64,000 nucleotides of DNA. It comes from Cellulomonas chitinilytica (GTDB lineage Bacteria > Actinomycetota > Actinomycetes > Actinomycetales > Cellulomonadaceae). Where the stretch lies: positions 181,759-245,758 of the forward strand of contig NZ_BONK01000008.1 of NCBI RefSeq assembly GCF_016862675.1. Reading direction: 5' to 3'. The notes beneath the pieces are model-generated. The model searched no databases and had not been told where the DNA came from. It saw nothing but the letters and a program-made list of their open reading frames with translations. Within the stretch, counting starts at the first letter, position 1, and the number at the start of each line of letters is the position of its first letter. This document shows, in pieces, positions 17,776 to 29,295 of the stretch. A program made the translations under genes and the position numbers.

Positions 17776-20700
17776 GTGGCTTCTCGCACCGCACCGCACG
17801 GGTACCGCCGGTCGGCGGGACGGAGGTGGGTCGGCGCAGCGACGGCCCTGCTCGGGACCGCCGCGCTCACGCTCGGCGGCGTCGGGCCGGTCAGTGCCGC
17901 GTCGCAGATCGGCGACGGGACGTTCGAGACCGGCGCCGAGGGGTGGGTCGCGTACGGCACCGACGGGCCGCTCGACACCAGCAGCGGCGCGCTGTGCGTC
18001 GACGTGCCCGCGGGCTCGAGCCAGTACGGCGTCGGCGTGGTGCTCAACGGCGTCGCGATCGACGAGGGGACCACCTACACGCTCGGGTTCACCGCGACGG
18101 CGAGCACGGACGTCACGATCCGGGCGCTCGTCGGGCAGGACGGTGCACCGTACGGGACCGTCCTCGACAAGAGCCCGGCCCTCACGACGAAGCCCACCGC
18201 GACGTCGTACGCCTTCACGGCCGCCGCGACGTACCCGGCGGAGAGCGGCGACGGCGACCCGCGCGGCCAGATCGCGTTCCAGCTCGGCGGGTTCACCGCC
18301 GACGCCTGGACGTTCTGCCTCGACGACGTCTCGCTCTCCTCGGAGTCCGAGCTCCTGACGCACACGTCGTTCGCGGAGTCGCTCGGACCCTGGTCGCTGT
18401 ACGGCACGAGCGACCCGGTGTTCGCCGACGGACGGATGTGCGTCGACCTCCCGGGCGGCCAGGTCAACCCGTGGGACGCGGGGCTCGTCTACAACGGCCT
18501 GCCGGTCGACGAGGCCCAGAACTACGTCCTGTCCTTCACGGCGAGCAGCAGCCCGGCCACCCCGGTGCGGGCGCTCGTCGGCGAGGGCGGCGGCGCCTAC
18601 CGGACGGTCCTCGACCAGTCCGCGGTGCCGCTGACGACCGAGCTCGCCACGTACGAGTACCCGTTCACGGCGGGCCTGACGTTCCCCGCGGACGGCACGG
18701 CGCCGGGGCAGCTCGCGTTCCACCTCGGCAAGTCCTCGGCGTACACGTTCTGCATCTCCGAGGTCTCGCTCACCACGTCGGCCACGCCGCCGCCCGTCTA
18801 CCAGCCCGACACGGGCCCGCGCGTGCGCGTGAACCAGGTCGGCTACCTCCCGCTCGGACCGAAGCGGGCCACGCTCGTCACCGACGAGACCGTCGCCGTG
18901 CCGTGGGAGCTGCACGACGCCGACGGCGACGTGGTCGCGGACGGCAGGACGACGCCCGCCGGGCTCGACGCGTCATCACGCCTCAACGTCCACACGATCG
19001 ACTTCTCCGACGTCACCGACCCCGGCGAGGGCCTCACGCTCGTCGCCGACGGCGAGACCAGCCGGCCGTTCGACATCGACGCGGACCTCTACCAGCAGCT
19101 CCGCTACGACACGCTGGACTACTTCTACCCGGCCCGCTCGGGCATCGCGATCGACGGCGCGATCGCCGGCGACGACTACGCCCGCCCCGCCGGCCACGTC
19201 GGCGTCGCACCGAACCAGGGCGACACCGACGTGCCCTGCATCGGCCCGCGCGACTACTACGACGGCTGGACGTGCGACTACCGCCTCGACGTCTCCGGCG
19301 GCTGGTACGACGCAGGCGACCACGGCAAGTACGTCGTCAACGGCGGCATCGCGGTCTCCCAGCTGCTCAGCACGTACGAGCGCTCGACACGGGCCGCGTC
19401 CGCCGACGCGGGTGCGCTCGCGGACGGCACCCTCGCGATCCCCGAGCACGGCGACCACGTGCCCGACGTGCTCGACGAGGCGCGCTGGGAGCTCGAGTGG
19501 ATGCTGAAGATGATCGCCCCGTCCGGCGAGTACGCGGGGATGGTCCACCACAAGGTGCACGACGAGGGGTGGACCGGCCTGCCGCTGCTCCCGTCCGACG
19601 ACGCGCAGCCCCGGTCGCTCGCGCGTCCGTCGACCGCGGCGACGCTCAACGTGGCCGCCGTCGCGGCGCAGGGTGCGCGGCTGTTCCGCGACCTGGACCC
19701 CGCGTTCGCGGACATGCTGCTCGCCGCGGCCCGGTCCACCTACGAGGCCGCCGTCGCGCACCCGGCGGTGTACGCACCGGACGCGGCGGGCGCGGACGGT
19801 GGCGGCGCCTACGGGGACCGCGACGTGAGCGACGAGTTCTACTGGGCGGCCGCGGAGCTGTTCCTCACCACGGGCGGCTCCGAGTACGAGCAGGCGGTCC
19901 TCGCCAGCCCGCAGCACACCGCCGACGTGTTCACGGCCGACGGCTTCGGCTGGGGGAGCACCGCCGCGCTGGGGCGTCTCGACCTGGCGACCGTGCCGAG
20001 CGACCTGCCGGGTCGCGACAGCGTCGTGGCCTCGGTCGTCGCGGGCGCCGACGGGTACGTGGCGAGCCAGGCCGCCCAGCCGTGGGGCTCGGTCTACTCG
20101 CCGTCCGGCGACTACGTCTGGGGCTCCAGCTCGCAGGTCGCGAACAACCTCGTGGTCGTCGGCACGGCCTTCGACCTGACAGGCGACGAGAAGTACCGGA
20201 CGTCCGTGCTCGAGGGGGTCGACTACCTGCTGGGCCGCAACGCCCTCAACCAGTCGTACGTCACGGGCTGGGGCGAGGTCGCCTCCCACCAGCAGCACAA
20301 CCGGTGGTGGGCGCACGAGCTCGACCCGTCGCTGCCGAGCCCGCCCGTCGGGTCGCTCGCGGGCGGCCCGAACTCCCAGGCCGGCTCGTGGGACCCGACG
20401 ACGCAGGCGGCGTTCCCCGCCGGCTGCGCACCGTCGGCCTGCTACATCGACGAGATCGGCGCCTGGTCGACCAACGAGGTCGCGGTGAACTGGCAGTCGG
20501 CGATCTCCTGGGTCGCGTCGTTCCTCGCCGACCAGGACGGCGGCGAGCCCGTGCAGGTCGCCCCGGCGATCACGCAGCAGCCGAAGGACGTGCGAGGGCG
20601 GCTGGGCGCGACCGTCACGTTCACGGCGGCGGCGAGCGGGACCCCGGCGCCGACCGTGAGGTGGCAGGTCCGCTGGTGCCGCGGCCGGTGGGTGACCATC

Positions 20701-20847
20701 CCCGGCGCCACGAAGCCGACGCTGACGCTCCCGGTGACCCTGCTCGGCGTCGCCAGCGAGTACCGGGCGGTGTTCACCAACCCGGCGGGCAGCGCCACGA
20801 CACGCGCCGCGTCCATGACGGTCGTCCTGCCCTGGCAGCTGCGGTGA
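17776..20847 (+). CDS. cenC: Secreted modular GH9 endoglucanase, CenC-like
   Basis: A 1023-residue exported beta-1,4-glucanase. The signal peptide ends near residue 42 (GPVSAAS). Two CBM4-type cellulose-binding modules follow (about 44-190 and 192-335), each with a paired-Cys sandwich pattern. An N-terminal Ig-like domain of family 9 enzymes (about 347-435; RVRVNQVGYLPLGPKRA) precedes the catalytic domain (about 436-915). Catalytic residues are Asp512 and Asp515 in WYDAGDHGKY and the proton donor Glu901 in WSTNEVAVNW. One Ig-like domain ends the protein (about 930-1017). This order matches C. fimi CenC, which as I recall carries two C-terminal Ig domains. The GTG at 17776 follows GAGGGAGA. 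Confidence 0.95.
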   Translation: MASRTAPHGYRRSAGRRWVGAATALLGTAALTLGGVGPVSAASQIGDGTFETGAEGWVAYGTDGPLDTSSGALCVDVPAGSSQYGVGVVLNGVAIDEGTTYTLGFTATASTDVTIRALVGQDGAPYGTVLDKSPALTTKPTATSYAFTAAATYPAESGDGDPRGQIAFQLGGFTADAWTFCLDDVSLSSESELLTHTSFAESLGPWSLYGTSDPVFADGRMCVDLPGGQVNPWDAGLVYNGLPVDEAQNYVLSFTASSSPATPVRALVGEGGGAYRTVLDQSAVPLTTELATYEYPFTAGLTFPADGTAPGQLAFHLGKSSAYTFCISEVSLTTSATPPPVYQPDTGPRVRVNQVGYLPLGPKRATLVTDETVAVPWELHDADGDVVADGRTTPAGLDASSRLNVHTIDFSDVTDPGEGLTLVADGETSRPFDIDADLYQQLRYDTLDYFYPARSGIAIDGAIAGDDYARPAGHVGVAPNQGDTDVPCIGPRDYYDGWTCDYRLDVSGGWYDAGDHGKYVVNGGIAVSQLLSTYERSTRAASADAGALADGTLAIPEHGDHVPDVLDEARWELEWMLKMIAPSGEYAGMVHHKVHDEGWTGLPLLPSDDAQPRSLARPSTAATLNVAAVAAQGARLFRDLDPAFADMLLAAARSTYEAAVAHPAVYAPDAAGADGGGAYGDRDVSDEFYWAAAELFLTTGGSEYEQAVLASPQHTADVFTADGFGWGSTAALGRLDLATVPSDLPGRDSVVASVVAGADGYVASQAAQPWGSVYSPSGDYVWGSSSQVANNLVVVGTAFDLTGDEKYRTSVLEGVDYLLGRNALNQSYVTGWGEVASHQQHNRWWAHELDPSLPSPPVGSLAGGPNSQAGSWDPTTQAAFPAGCAPSACYIDEIGAWSTNEVAVNWQSAISWVASFLADQDGGEPVQVAPAITQQPKDVRGRLGATVTFTAAASGTPAPTVRWQVRWCRGRWVTIPGATKPTLTLPVTLLGVASEYRAVFTNPAGSATTRAASMTVVLPWQLR

Positions 20848-20868
20848 CCGCGGGCGGGCCGCCGCGGG

Positions 20869-21134
20869 TCAGGGACGCAGGTCGGTGTCGAGCAGGAAGC
20901 GCAGCAACGCGGTCAGGGTGAGGCACAGCCCCAGCCGTCGGTGATGAACCGGTGCCGCCACAGGAGCAGGACCCCGCGCTCGGGGTCGTGCACCACGACC
21001 CCCGCCGCCGCGCCCGGCATCCGCAGCACGTGGTGGTCGATGCGCCCGTGACCAGGGACGTCGACGTCCACGAGCGTGACCCGCATCCACGGGCTGTCGT
21101 ACACGGTCGTCTCCCCGAACGTCTCCCAGCGCAT
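20869..21134 (-). pseudogene. Nudix hydrolase remnant with an internal deletion
   Basis: The ATG at 21134 opens a 73-codon frame (to 20913) that matches the N terminus of an actinobacterial Nudix protein (MRWETFGETTVYDSPWMRV, then GVVVHDPERGVLLLWRHRF). It stops right where the Nudix box should begin; the box (GX5EX7REUXEEXGU) is missing. In another frame, 20869-20912 could encode LTALLRFLLDTDLRP, which resembles a C-terminal helix of such proteins. I read this as an internal deletion plus frameshift. The C-terminal half of this reading is less secure than the N-terminal match. It lies between the cellulase and ribF. Confidence 0.75.
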
Positions 21135-21190
21135 GCCGCAGCGTAGGACGTCGCGGGCTGGGCGCCCCGTCCGGGTGGCATGATCCTCGT

Positions 21191-22282
21191 GTGCTGCGCT
21201 GGAACGACCTCGCCGACGTCCCGTCGGACTTCGGCCCCTCGGTGGTCACCCTCGGCAACTTCGACGGGGTGCACCGCGGGCACGTGAGCGTCCTGACGCG
21301 CATGTGCGCGGACGCGCGGGTGGTGGGTGCCCGCTCGGTCGCGGTCACGTTCAGCCCGCACCCGCTGCAGGTGCACCGCCCCGACACCGCCCCGCCGCTG
21401 CTGACGGGCGACGAGGACCGGCTCGAGCTGCTCGAGCTCACCGGCCTCGACGCGGTGCTCATGCTCGAGTACACGCTCGACTTCGCCCGGCAGTCGCCCG
21501 AGGAGTTCGTCCGCCGGTACCTCGTCGAGGGCCTGCGCGCGCGGACGGTCGTGGTCGGGCGGGACGTGCGCTTCGGCTGGGCGAACTCGGGCGACCTGGG
21601 CACGATGGTCGAGCTCGGCCACCGGTACGGGTTCGAGGTGGAGGTCATCGAGGACGTCGCGCCCGCGGCGGCCGCCGACCCCGGGAGCGCCGAGGACCAG
21701 GCCGCCGACCCGCTGCGTCGCCGCTGGTCGTCGACGTGGGTCCGCGAGCTGCTCGACGCGGGCGACGTGGTGCAGGCGGCGCGCGTGCTCGGTCGGCCGC
21801 ACCGGGTTCGCGGGACCGTCGTGCACGGTGACGCGCGCGGGCGCGAGCTCGGGTTCCCGACGGCGAACCTCGGGTCCGACCTCGCCGGCATGGTGCCGGC
21901 CGACGGCGTCTACGCGGGATGGTTGCGACGCACGCGCCGGGCCGACGGCGCGCCGGTGGGCGTCGGCGAGCCCGACACGGTGCTGCCCGCCGCGGTGTCC
22001 ATCGGCACGAACCCCACGTTCGACGGGCACGAGCGCCGGGTCGAGGCGTACGTGCTGGACCGCACCGACCTCGACCTGTACGACCAGCAGGTGGTGCTGG
22101 AGCTCGTCGAGCGGCTGCGGCCGACACTCCGGTTCGACTCGGTCGACGAGCTCCTGGTGCGCATGCACGAGGACGTCGCGCGGGTCCGCGAGGTGCTCGA
22201 CGGGGTGGCGGCCGAGCCGTCCACCGAGGCCCCCTCCGAGGCGCCGGACGAGGCCGATGCCGGGGGAGCGCCCGCCGCCTGA
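21191..22282 (+). CDS. ribF: Bifunctional riboflavin kinase/FAD synthetase
   Basis: A 363-residue cytosolic enzyme making FMN and FAD from riboflavin. The N-terminal adenylyltransferase domain shows [18 protein letters not shown] and [13 protein letters not shown]. The C-terminal kinase domain shows [20 protein letters not shown] and [20 protein letters not shown]. An Ala/Asp/Glu-rich tail extends past the fold. The GTG at 21191 has CATGAT 6 nt upstream, so a leaderless message is possible. Its neighbours rpsO and pnp are the usual ones. Confidence 0.97.
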   Translation: MLRWNDLADVPSDFGPSVVTLGNFDGVHRGHVSVLTRMCADARVVGARSVAVTFSPHPLQVHRPDTAPPLLTGDEDRLELLELTGLDAVLMLEYTLDFARQSPEEFVRRYLVEGLRARTVVVGRDVRFGWANSGDLGTMVELGHRYGFEVEVIEDVAPAAAADPGSAEDQAADPLRRRWSSTWVRELLDAGDVVQAARVLGRPHRVRGTVVHGDARGRELGFPTANLGSDLAGMVPADGVYAGWLRRTRRADGAPVGVGEPDTVLPAAVSIGTNPTFDGHERRVEAYVLDRTDLDLYDQQVVLELVERLRPTLRFDSVDELLVRMHEDVARVREVLDGVAAEPSTEAPSEAPDEADAGGAPAA

Positions 22283-22374
22283 TAGTCTGTGGTCGCCGTA
22301 CGAACGGCCGCGGACCGAGAGAGCCCGGGTGGACATGCCCCGGAGCACCGCGCAACGAGACAACCTGGAGAACC

Positions 22375-22644
22375 GTGCCGCTCGAAAGTGCCGTCAAGCA
22401 GTCCATCATGACCGAGTACGCCACCCACGAGGGTGACACCGGTTCGCCGGAGGTCCAGATCGCGATGCTCACGCAGCGCATCAAGGACCTCACGGAGCAC
22501 CTCAAGACCCACAAGCACGACCACCACAGCCGCCGCGGCCTGCTGCTGCTCGTCGGTCAGCGTCGTCGCCTGCTGGGTTACCTCCAGAAGGTCGACATCA
22601 ACCGCTACCGCAGCCTCATCGAGCGGCTCGGCCTGCGCCGTTGA
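22375..22644 (+). CDS. rpsO: 30S ribosomal protein S15
   Basis: The product has 89 residues, the normal S15 length, with the conserved [38 protein letters not shown] and [20 protein letters not shown]. It binds the central domain of 16S rRNA. The GTG at 22375 is preceded by CTGGAG at 5 nt. A strong terminator follows at 22653, yet pnp comes next as in most bacteria. Confidence 0.98.
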   Translation: MPLESAVKQSIMTEYATHEGDTGSPEVQIAMLTQRIKDLTEHLKTHKHDHHSRRGLLLLVGQRRRLLGYLQKVDINRYRSLIERLGLRR

Positions 22645-22652
22645 TCACCCGG

Positions 22653-22686
22653 ACCAGCCCGGACCCGACCTCGGGTCCGGGCTGGT
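22653..22686 (+). terminator. Strong hairpin after rpsO
   Basis: A 16-bp perfect complementarity (22653-22668 with 22671-22686) starts 8 nt after the rpsO stop; the central pairs must open to make the loop. It probably ends or attenuates the rpsO transcript, or serves as an RNase III target as is known for rpsO-pnp in other bacteria. Confidence 0.75.
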
Positions 22687-22868
22687 TCCGCGTGGAGCCC
22701 GCCCCGGGCGCCACGCACCGCAGCTGATACACCGCACCACAGCACCATCCACCGCGCCGACCCGCTCGTCCGGTCCTCGGTAGTGGCCTCCGGAACCCTC
22801 AGGGTCCGGGGACCTCGATCGAAGACCGCCGCGGCCGGCCGGCGCCTTCGAGGACAAGGAGGGCACCC

Positions 22869-25100
22869 GTGGAGGGTCCCGAGATCCAGTTCGCCGAGGC
22901 CGTGATCGACAACGGTCGCTTCGGCACCCGCACCGTCCGCTTCGAGACCGGCCGTCTGGCCAAGCAGGCAGCGGGTTCCGCCGCCGCCTATCTCGACGGC
23001 GACACCATGCTCCTGGCGGCCACGACGGCCGGCAAGCACCCCAAGGACCAGTTCGACTTCTTCCCGCTGACGATCGACGTCGAGGAGCGGCAGTACGCCG
23101 CCGGCAAGATCCCCGGCTCGTTCTTCCGCCGCGAGGGTCGCCCGTCGACCGAGGCGATCCTGGCCTGCCGCCTGATCGACCGCCCGCTGCGCCCGCTGTT
23201 CGTCAAGGGCCTGCGCAACGAGGTCCAGGTCGTCATCACGGTCCTGGCGATCCACCCGGACGACGCGTACGACACGCTCGCGATCAACGCGGCGTCCCTG
23301 TCGACGCAGCTCTCCGGCCTGCCGTTCTCCGGCCCGGTCGGCGGCGTCCGCATCGCACTGGTCGAGGGCCAGTGGGTCGCGTTCCCGCGCTACTCCGAGC
23401 GCGAGCGCGCCACGTTCGACATGGTCGTCGCCGGCCGCGTCGTGGGTGACGACGTCGCGATCGCGATGATCGAGGCCGAGGCGCCCGAGAAGAGCTGGAA
23501 CATCATCCAGTTCGAGGGCGGCGTCGCGCCGACCGAGGAGATCGTCGCGCAGGGCCTCGAGGCGGCGAAGCCGTTCATCAAGGCCCTCGTGCAGGCGCAG
23601 CAGGAGCTCGCGGCCAAGGCCGCGAAGGAGACGCAGACGTTCCCGACGTTCCCGGACTACCAGTCCGACGCGTACGAGGCCGTCGAGGCCGCGTCGACCG
23701 CGTCGCTGGGCGAGGCCCTGAGCATCGCGGACAAGCAGACGCGCGAGAACCGCCTCGACGAGATCAAGGCCGAGGTCGTCGCGCAGCTCTCCGCGCAGTT
23801 CGAGGGTCGCGAGAAGGAGCTGTCGGCCGCGTACCGCTCGGTGCAGAAGAAGCTCATCCGCCAGCGCATCCTCACGGACGGCTTCCGGATCGACGGCCGT
23901 GGCCTGCGGGACATCCGCACGCTGTCGGCCGAGGTCGAGGTGCTGCCCCGCGTGCACGGCTCGGCGCTGTTCGAGCGCGGCGAGACCCAGATCCTGGGTG
24001 TCACCACGCTGAACATGCTCCGCATGGAGCAGCAGCTCGACACGCTCTCCCCGGAGACGCGCAAGCGCTACATGCACAACTACAACTTCCCGCCGTACTC
24101 GACCGGTGAGACGGGCCGCGTGGGCTCGCCGAAGCGGCGCGAGATCGGCCACGGCGCGCTCGCCGAGCGGGCGCTCATGCCCGTGCTGCCGAGCCGCGAG
24201 GAGTTCCCCTACGCGATCCGTCAGGTCTCCGAGGCGCTGGGCTCCAACGGCTCGACGTCGATGGGCTCGGTCTGCGCGTCCACGCTCTCGCTGCTCAACG
24301 CCGGTGTGCCGCTGCGCGCCCCGGTCGCCGGCATCGCGATGGGCCTCGTGTCCGACACGGTGGACGGTGAGACCCGCTACGCGGCGCTCACCGACATCCT
24401 CGGTGCCGAGGACGCCTTCGGCGACATGGACTTCAAGGTCGCCGGTACCCGCGAGTTCGTCACGGCCATCCAGCTCGACACCAAGCTCGACGGCATCCCC
24501 GCCTCGGTGCTCGGCGGCGCGCTCACCCAGGCGAAGGAGGCTCGCCTCGCGATCCTCGACGTCATCGCCGAGGCGATCGACGTGCCCGACGAGATGAGCC
24601 CGTTCGCTCCCCGCGTCATCACGGTGAAGGTCCCGGTCGACAAGATCGGCGAGGTCATCGGCCCGAAGGGCAAGATGATCAACCAGATCCAGGAGGAGAC
24701 CGGCGCCGACATCTCGATCGAGGACGACGGCACGGTCTACATCGGCGCCACCGACGGTCCGTCGGCGGAGGCCGCGCGGGCGGCGATCAACGCGATCGCC
24801 AACCCGCACATGCCCGAGGTGGGCGAGCGCTTCGTGGGCACGGTCGTCAAGACCACCACGTTCGGCGCGTTCGTCTCGCTCTCGCCGGGCAAGGACGGCC
24901 TGCTCCACATCTCGCAGATCCGCAAGCTCGTCGGCGGCAAGCGCGTGGAGAACGTCGAGGACGTCCTCTCGATCGGCCAGAAGGTCCAGGTCGAGATCGG
25001 CGAGATCGACCCGCGCGGCAAGCTGTCGCTGCACGCGGTCATCGACGAGGGTGCGGAGGGCGGCGAGACCGCCGAGGCGCCCGAGTCCGTCGACGCCTGA
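22869..25100 (+). CDS. pnp: Polyribonucleotide nucleotidyltransferase (PNPase)
   Basis: A 743-residue phosphorolytic 3'-5' exoribonuclease. Two RNase PH-like cores (about 15-150 and 335-560; second core [16 protein letters not shown] [15 protein letters not shown]) flank a helical domain. The KH domain has [19 protein letters not shown] and the S1 domain has [20 protein letters not shown]. The GTG at 22869 follows AAGGAGGG. The 224-bp leader after rpsO contains further imperfect hairpins, consistent with autoregulation by leader processing known for this family. pepR starts one base after the stop. Confidence 0.98.
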   Translation: MEGPEIQFAEAVIDNGRFGTRTVRFETGRLAKQAAGSAAAYLDGDTMLLAATTAGKHPKDQFDFFPLTIDVEERQYAAGKIPGSFFRREGRPSTEAILACRLIDRPLRPLFVKGLRNEVQVVITVLAIHPDDAYDTLAINAASLSTQLSGLPFSGPVGGVRIALVEGQWVAFPRYSERERATFDMVVAGRVVGDDVAIAMIEAEAPEKSWNIIQFEGGVAPTEEIVAQGLEAAKPFIKALVQAQQELAAKAAKETQTFPTFPDYQSDAYEAVEAASTASLGEALSIADKQTRENRLDEIKAEVVAQLSAQFEGREKELSAAYRSVQKKLIRQRILTDGFRIDGRGLRDIRTLSAEVEVLPRVHGSALFERGETQILGVTTLNMLRMEQQLDTLSPETRKRYMHNYNFPPYSTGETGRVGSPKRREIGHGALAERALMPVLPSREEFPYAIRQVSEALGSNGSTSMGSVCASTLSLLNAGVPLRAPVAGIAMGLVSDTVDGETRYAALTDILGAEDAFGDMDFKVAGTREFVTAIQLDTKLDGIPASVLGGALTQAKEARLAILDVIAEAIDVPDEMSPFAPRVITVKVPVDKIGEVIGPKGKMINQIQEETGADISIEDDGTVYIGATDGPSAEAARAAINAIANPHMPEVGERFVGTVVKTTTFGAFVSLSPGKDGLLHISQIRKLVGGKRVENVEDVLSIGQKVQVEIGEIDPRGKLSLHAVIDEGAEGGETAEAPESVDA

Positions 25101-25101
25101 C

Positions 25102-26448
25102 GTGCCGCTGGACCTGCCGCTCGTGCGCCCGGGCTTCCCGGGCGCCGAGCAGGCCGTCGGGCAGGACGGCGACGCCCTCGTGCGTCGTTCCGTCCTGCCC
25201 GGCGGGGTCCGGGTGCTCACCGAGAGCATGCCCGGCCTGCGTTCGACGACCGTCGGCGCGTGGGTGGGGGTCGGGTCTCGCGACGAGTCCGACGGCCACC
25301 ACGGCTCGACCCACTTCCTCGAGCACCTGCTCTTCAAGGGCACCGCTCGCCGCACCGCGATGGACATCGCGGAGGCGTTCGACGCCGTCGGTGGTGAGGC
25401 CAACGCCGCCACCGGCAAGGAGCACACCTGCTACTACGCGCGGGTGCTCGACACGGACCTCCCGATGGCGGTCGACGTCATCGCGGACATGGTGACCTCG
25501 GCGCGCCTCGACACCGACGAGCTCGAGACCGAGCGCGGCGTGATCCTCGAAGAGCTCGCGATGAACGACGACGACCCCAGCGACGTCGTCCACGAGCAGT
25601 TCACGGCCGTGGTGCTCGGCGAGCACCCGCTCGGCCGGCCGATCGGCGGCACGCCCGAGACGATCCGCGCGGTGCCGCGCGACGCCGTCTGGCAGCACTA
25701 CCGCTGGCACTACAAGCCGTCGACCCTCGTCGTGACGGCGGCCGGTGGCGTCGACCACGACACGCTGTGCGCGCAGGTCGCCGAGGCGCTGACGACGGGC
25801 GGCTGGGACCTCGACGGCGCCCAGGAGCCCACCGGTCGACGCCTGCCGACCAGCGTCGCCGCCCTCGCGGGCACGTCCGGGCTGCCCGCGCTGGGCGTCG
25901 AGACGACGATCCGCCGGCACACCGAGCAGGCCAACGTCATCGTCGGCGGCACGGCGCTCACCGCGACCGACCCGCGGCGGTTCACGCTGTCGGTCCTCAA
26001 CGCGGTGCTCGGCGGCGGCATGTCGTCGCGGCTGTTCCAGGAGATCCGCGAGAAGCGCGGCCTGGCGTACTCGACGTACTCGTTCGCGTCCGGGCACGCC
26101 GACACCGGCATCTTCGGGCTCTACGCGGGGTGCACGCCCGGCAAGGTCGACGAGGTCGTCGCCCTGATGATCGCCGAGTGGGAGCGCCTCGCGGACAGTC
26201 CCATCACGCAGGCGGAGCTCGACCGGTCGCTCGGTCAGCTGGCCGGCGGGCTCGTGCTCGGCATGGAGGACACCGGCTCCCGGATGAGCCGGCTCGGCAA
26301 GGCCGAGCTGGTGCACGGGGAGCTGCTCAGCGTCGACGAGTCGCTCGACCGTATCCGTGCGGTCACGGCCGCCGACGTGCAGGAGCTGGCCGCGGAGCTG
26401 GCGTCGCGCCCGCGCTCGGTCGTGCGGGTCGGACCGTTCGGCGACTGA
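25102..26448 (+). CDS. pepR: M16-family zinc peptidase (PepR/processing-peptidase type)
   Basis: A 448-residue inverzincin. The zinc motif HFLEHLLFKG supplies HxxEH, and the second Glu lies in LDTDELETERGVILEEL. The C-terminal half has the RxGY-like GMSSRLFQEIREKRGLAYS. The GTG at 25102, one base after the pnp stop, gives the expected length; the longer frame from 25051 overlaps pnp and is unlikely. Such peptidases follow pnp in many actinobacteria; the substrate is unknown. Its last five codons with the stop are part of a 15-bp tandem repeat. Confidence 0.94.
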   Translation: MPLDLPLVRPGFPGAEQAVGQDGDALVRRSVLPGGVRVLTESMPGLRSTTVGAWVGVGSRDESDGHHGSTHFLEHLLFKGTARRTAMDIAEAFDAVGGEANAATGKEHTCYYARVLDTDLPMAVDVIADMVTSARLDTDELETERGVILEELAMNDDDPSDVVHEQFTAVVLGEHPLGRPIGGTPETIRAVPRDAVWQHYRWHYKPSTLVVTAAGGVDHDTLCAQVAEALTTGGWDLDGAQEPTGRRLPTSVAALAGTSGLPALGVETTIRRHTEQANVIVGGTALTATDPRRFTLSVLNAVLGGGMSSRLFQEIREKRGLAYSTYSFASGHADTGIFGLYAGCTPGKVDEVVALMIAEWERLADSPITQAELDRSLGQLAGGLVLGMEDTGSRMSRLGKAELVHGELLSVDESLDRIRAVTAADVQELAAELASRPRSVVRVGPFGD

Positions 26449-26493
26449 CCGTTCGGCGACTGACCGTTCGCCGACCGGCCGTTCGGCGTCCGG
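26434..26493 (+). repeat. Four 15-bp tandem repeats spanning the pepR stop codon
   Basis: Units at 26434-26448 and 26449-26463 are identical, including TGA at the end. Units at 26464-26478 and 26479-26493 are diverged and have CGG in place of TGA. The first unit is the coding end of pepR, so the stop codon itself is duplicated in frame. Confidence 0.9.
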
Positions 26494-26554
26494 CAGCCCG
26501 GCGACCGGCCGGCGCAGCCCTGCGGTGACCTGCACGCCTCCCCTCCGCGGGTGA

Positions 26555-28192
<1,638 letters not shown>

Positions 28193-28193
28193 C

Positions 28194-28667
28194 GTGGCCG
28201 GCTCGTCCAAGCGGGTGCGCCGTACGTCGCTGCTCGCCGCCGTCACGCTGACCACCCTCCTCGGCGTGTACGTGTGGCTCGTCGCTCTGCGGGCCAGCGC
28301 GCTCGTCACGAGCGGCGAACCTGTCGGCGTCGTGCTGGGCCTGGCGTTCTGGCTGCTGCCGTTGCTCGTGATCTGGCTGGTCGCGCGCGAGTGGTGGCTG
28401 GCGATCGACGTGCAGCGCATGGCCGACGAGCTGGCGGACGCCGACGAGCTGCCCGTCGACGACCTCCCGCGCTCGCCGGGCGGCCGGATCGACCGGGTCG
28501 CGGCGCGCGCGGCGTTCGACGAGTTCCGGACCCGCACCGAGGCGGACCCGGACGACTGGCGGTCGTGGTACCACCTGGCGTTCGCGTACGACGCCGCGGG
28601 CGACCGCAAGCAGGCGCGGGCGTCGCTGCGCACCGCGAGCCGGCTGCACCGCGCCCGTCCCGCCTGA
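28194..28667 (+). CDS. Small membrane protein with a TPR-like tail
   Basis: A 157-residue protein coupled to dapB, with its GTG at 28194 one base after the dapB stop. Two membrane helices (about residues 11-33 and 45-63) are followed by a cytosolic tail whose end, DDWRSWYHLAFAYDAAGDRKQARASL, resembles one tetratricopeptide repeat. Proteins of this form follow dapB in related actinobacteria. The function is unknown. Confidence 0.78.
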   Translation: MAGSSKRVRRTSLLAAVTLTTLLGVYVWLVALRASALVTSGEPVGVVLGLAFWLLPLLVIWLVAREWWLAIDVQRMADELADADELPVDDLPRSPGGRIDRVAARAAFDEFRTRTEADPDDWRSWYHLAFAYDAAGDRKQARASLRTASRLHRARPA

Positions 28668-28675
28668 GGTCAGGT

Positions 28676-28694
28676 CCGCCGGGCCGCCCGGCGG
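28676..28694. terminator. Hairpin between convergent genes
   Basis: An 8-bp perfect G/C stem (28676-28683 with 28687-28694) with a 3-nt loop lies between the convergent stops of the TPR-like gene and the GNAT gene. Confidence 0.65.
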
Positions 28695-28695
28695 G

Positions 28696-29256
28696 TCAGA
28701 TCGACGCCGACCAGCGACGCTCCGTCACGGTCGCCTCCGACCCGTCCGGCATCGCACCGGTCGCGAGGTCGCGCGTCCCGCCGTCGGGCCCGAGCCCTGC
28801 GCCACCGAGGAACCGCGCCCGGGCCTCGTCGCCGTCGAGCACCCACGTGTGCACCTGGTCGGCGCCGTCCTGCCGGAGCAGGTCGACGACCGCGGCGAGC
28901 AGCCGCGAGCCGTGACCGCGCTGCTGGGAGTCCGGCGCGACCTCGAGGGCGAGGATCACGCCGCCGGGCGCGTCGAACGGCCGGTCCTCGGGCGCGGGCA
29001 CGGGGGCGACGGACGCGACGCCGACGACGTCCGCGCCGCGGCACGCCACGAGCACGCGGTAGCCGGCGGCGGGCGGGGTGGTGATGGCGCGCGCCCACTG
29101 CGCGGTCATGGCCGCCGGGTCGACGAGGTCGAGCACGGCCGGACCCAGCAGACCCGTGTGCCGCCACGCGGCGAGCTGGACGTCGACCACGGCGGTCTCG
29201 TCGCCGGGCACCGCGGGGCGCACCGACACGTCGGCGGTCTCACGGAACAGCGTCAT
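28696..29256 (-). CDS. GNAT-family N-acetyltransferase
   Basis: A 186-residue acetyltransferase. The acetyl-CoA motif A is LALEVAPDSQQRGHGSRLLAAV, and the start SVRPAVPGDETAVVDVQLAAW is typical of small GNAT proteins. The ATG at 29256 has GGAG upstream. It lies 39 bp after azlD on the same strand and may be the last gene of an azlC-azlD-GNAT operon. The substrate is not predictable. Confidence 0.88.
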   Translation of the reverse strand: MTLFRETADVSVRPAVPGDETAVVDVQLAAWRHTGLLGPAVLDLVDPAAMTAQWARAITTPPAAGYRVLVACRGADVVGVASVAPVPAPEDRPFDAPGGVILALEVAPDSQQRGHGSRLLAAVVDLLRQDGADQVHTWVLDGDEARARFLGGAGLGPDGGTRDLATGAMPDGSEATVTERRWSASI

Positions 29257-29295
29257 GGGGGTCTCCGGGGAGTCGAGCGACGGGTCCGGGCGAGG

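Noticed and set aside
17649..20921. 1090-codon frame over the cellulase
   Set aside because: It is an Arg-rich frame-shifted shadow of the GH9 gene, which has a full domain set in its own frame.
22645..22868. A small gene in the rpsO-pnp gap
   Set aside because: No frame has both a ribosome site and conserved-looking content. The gap is better explained by hairpins and a leader.
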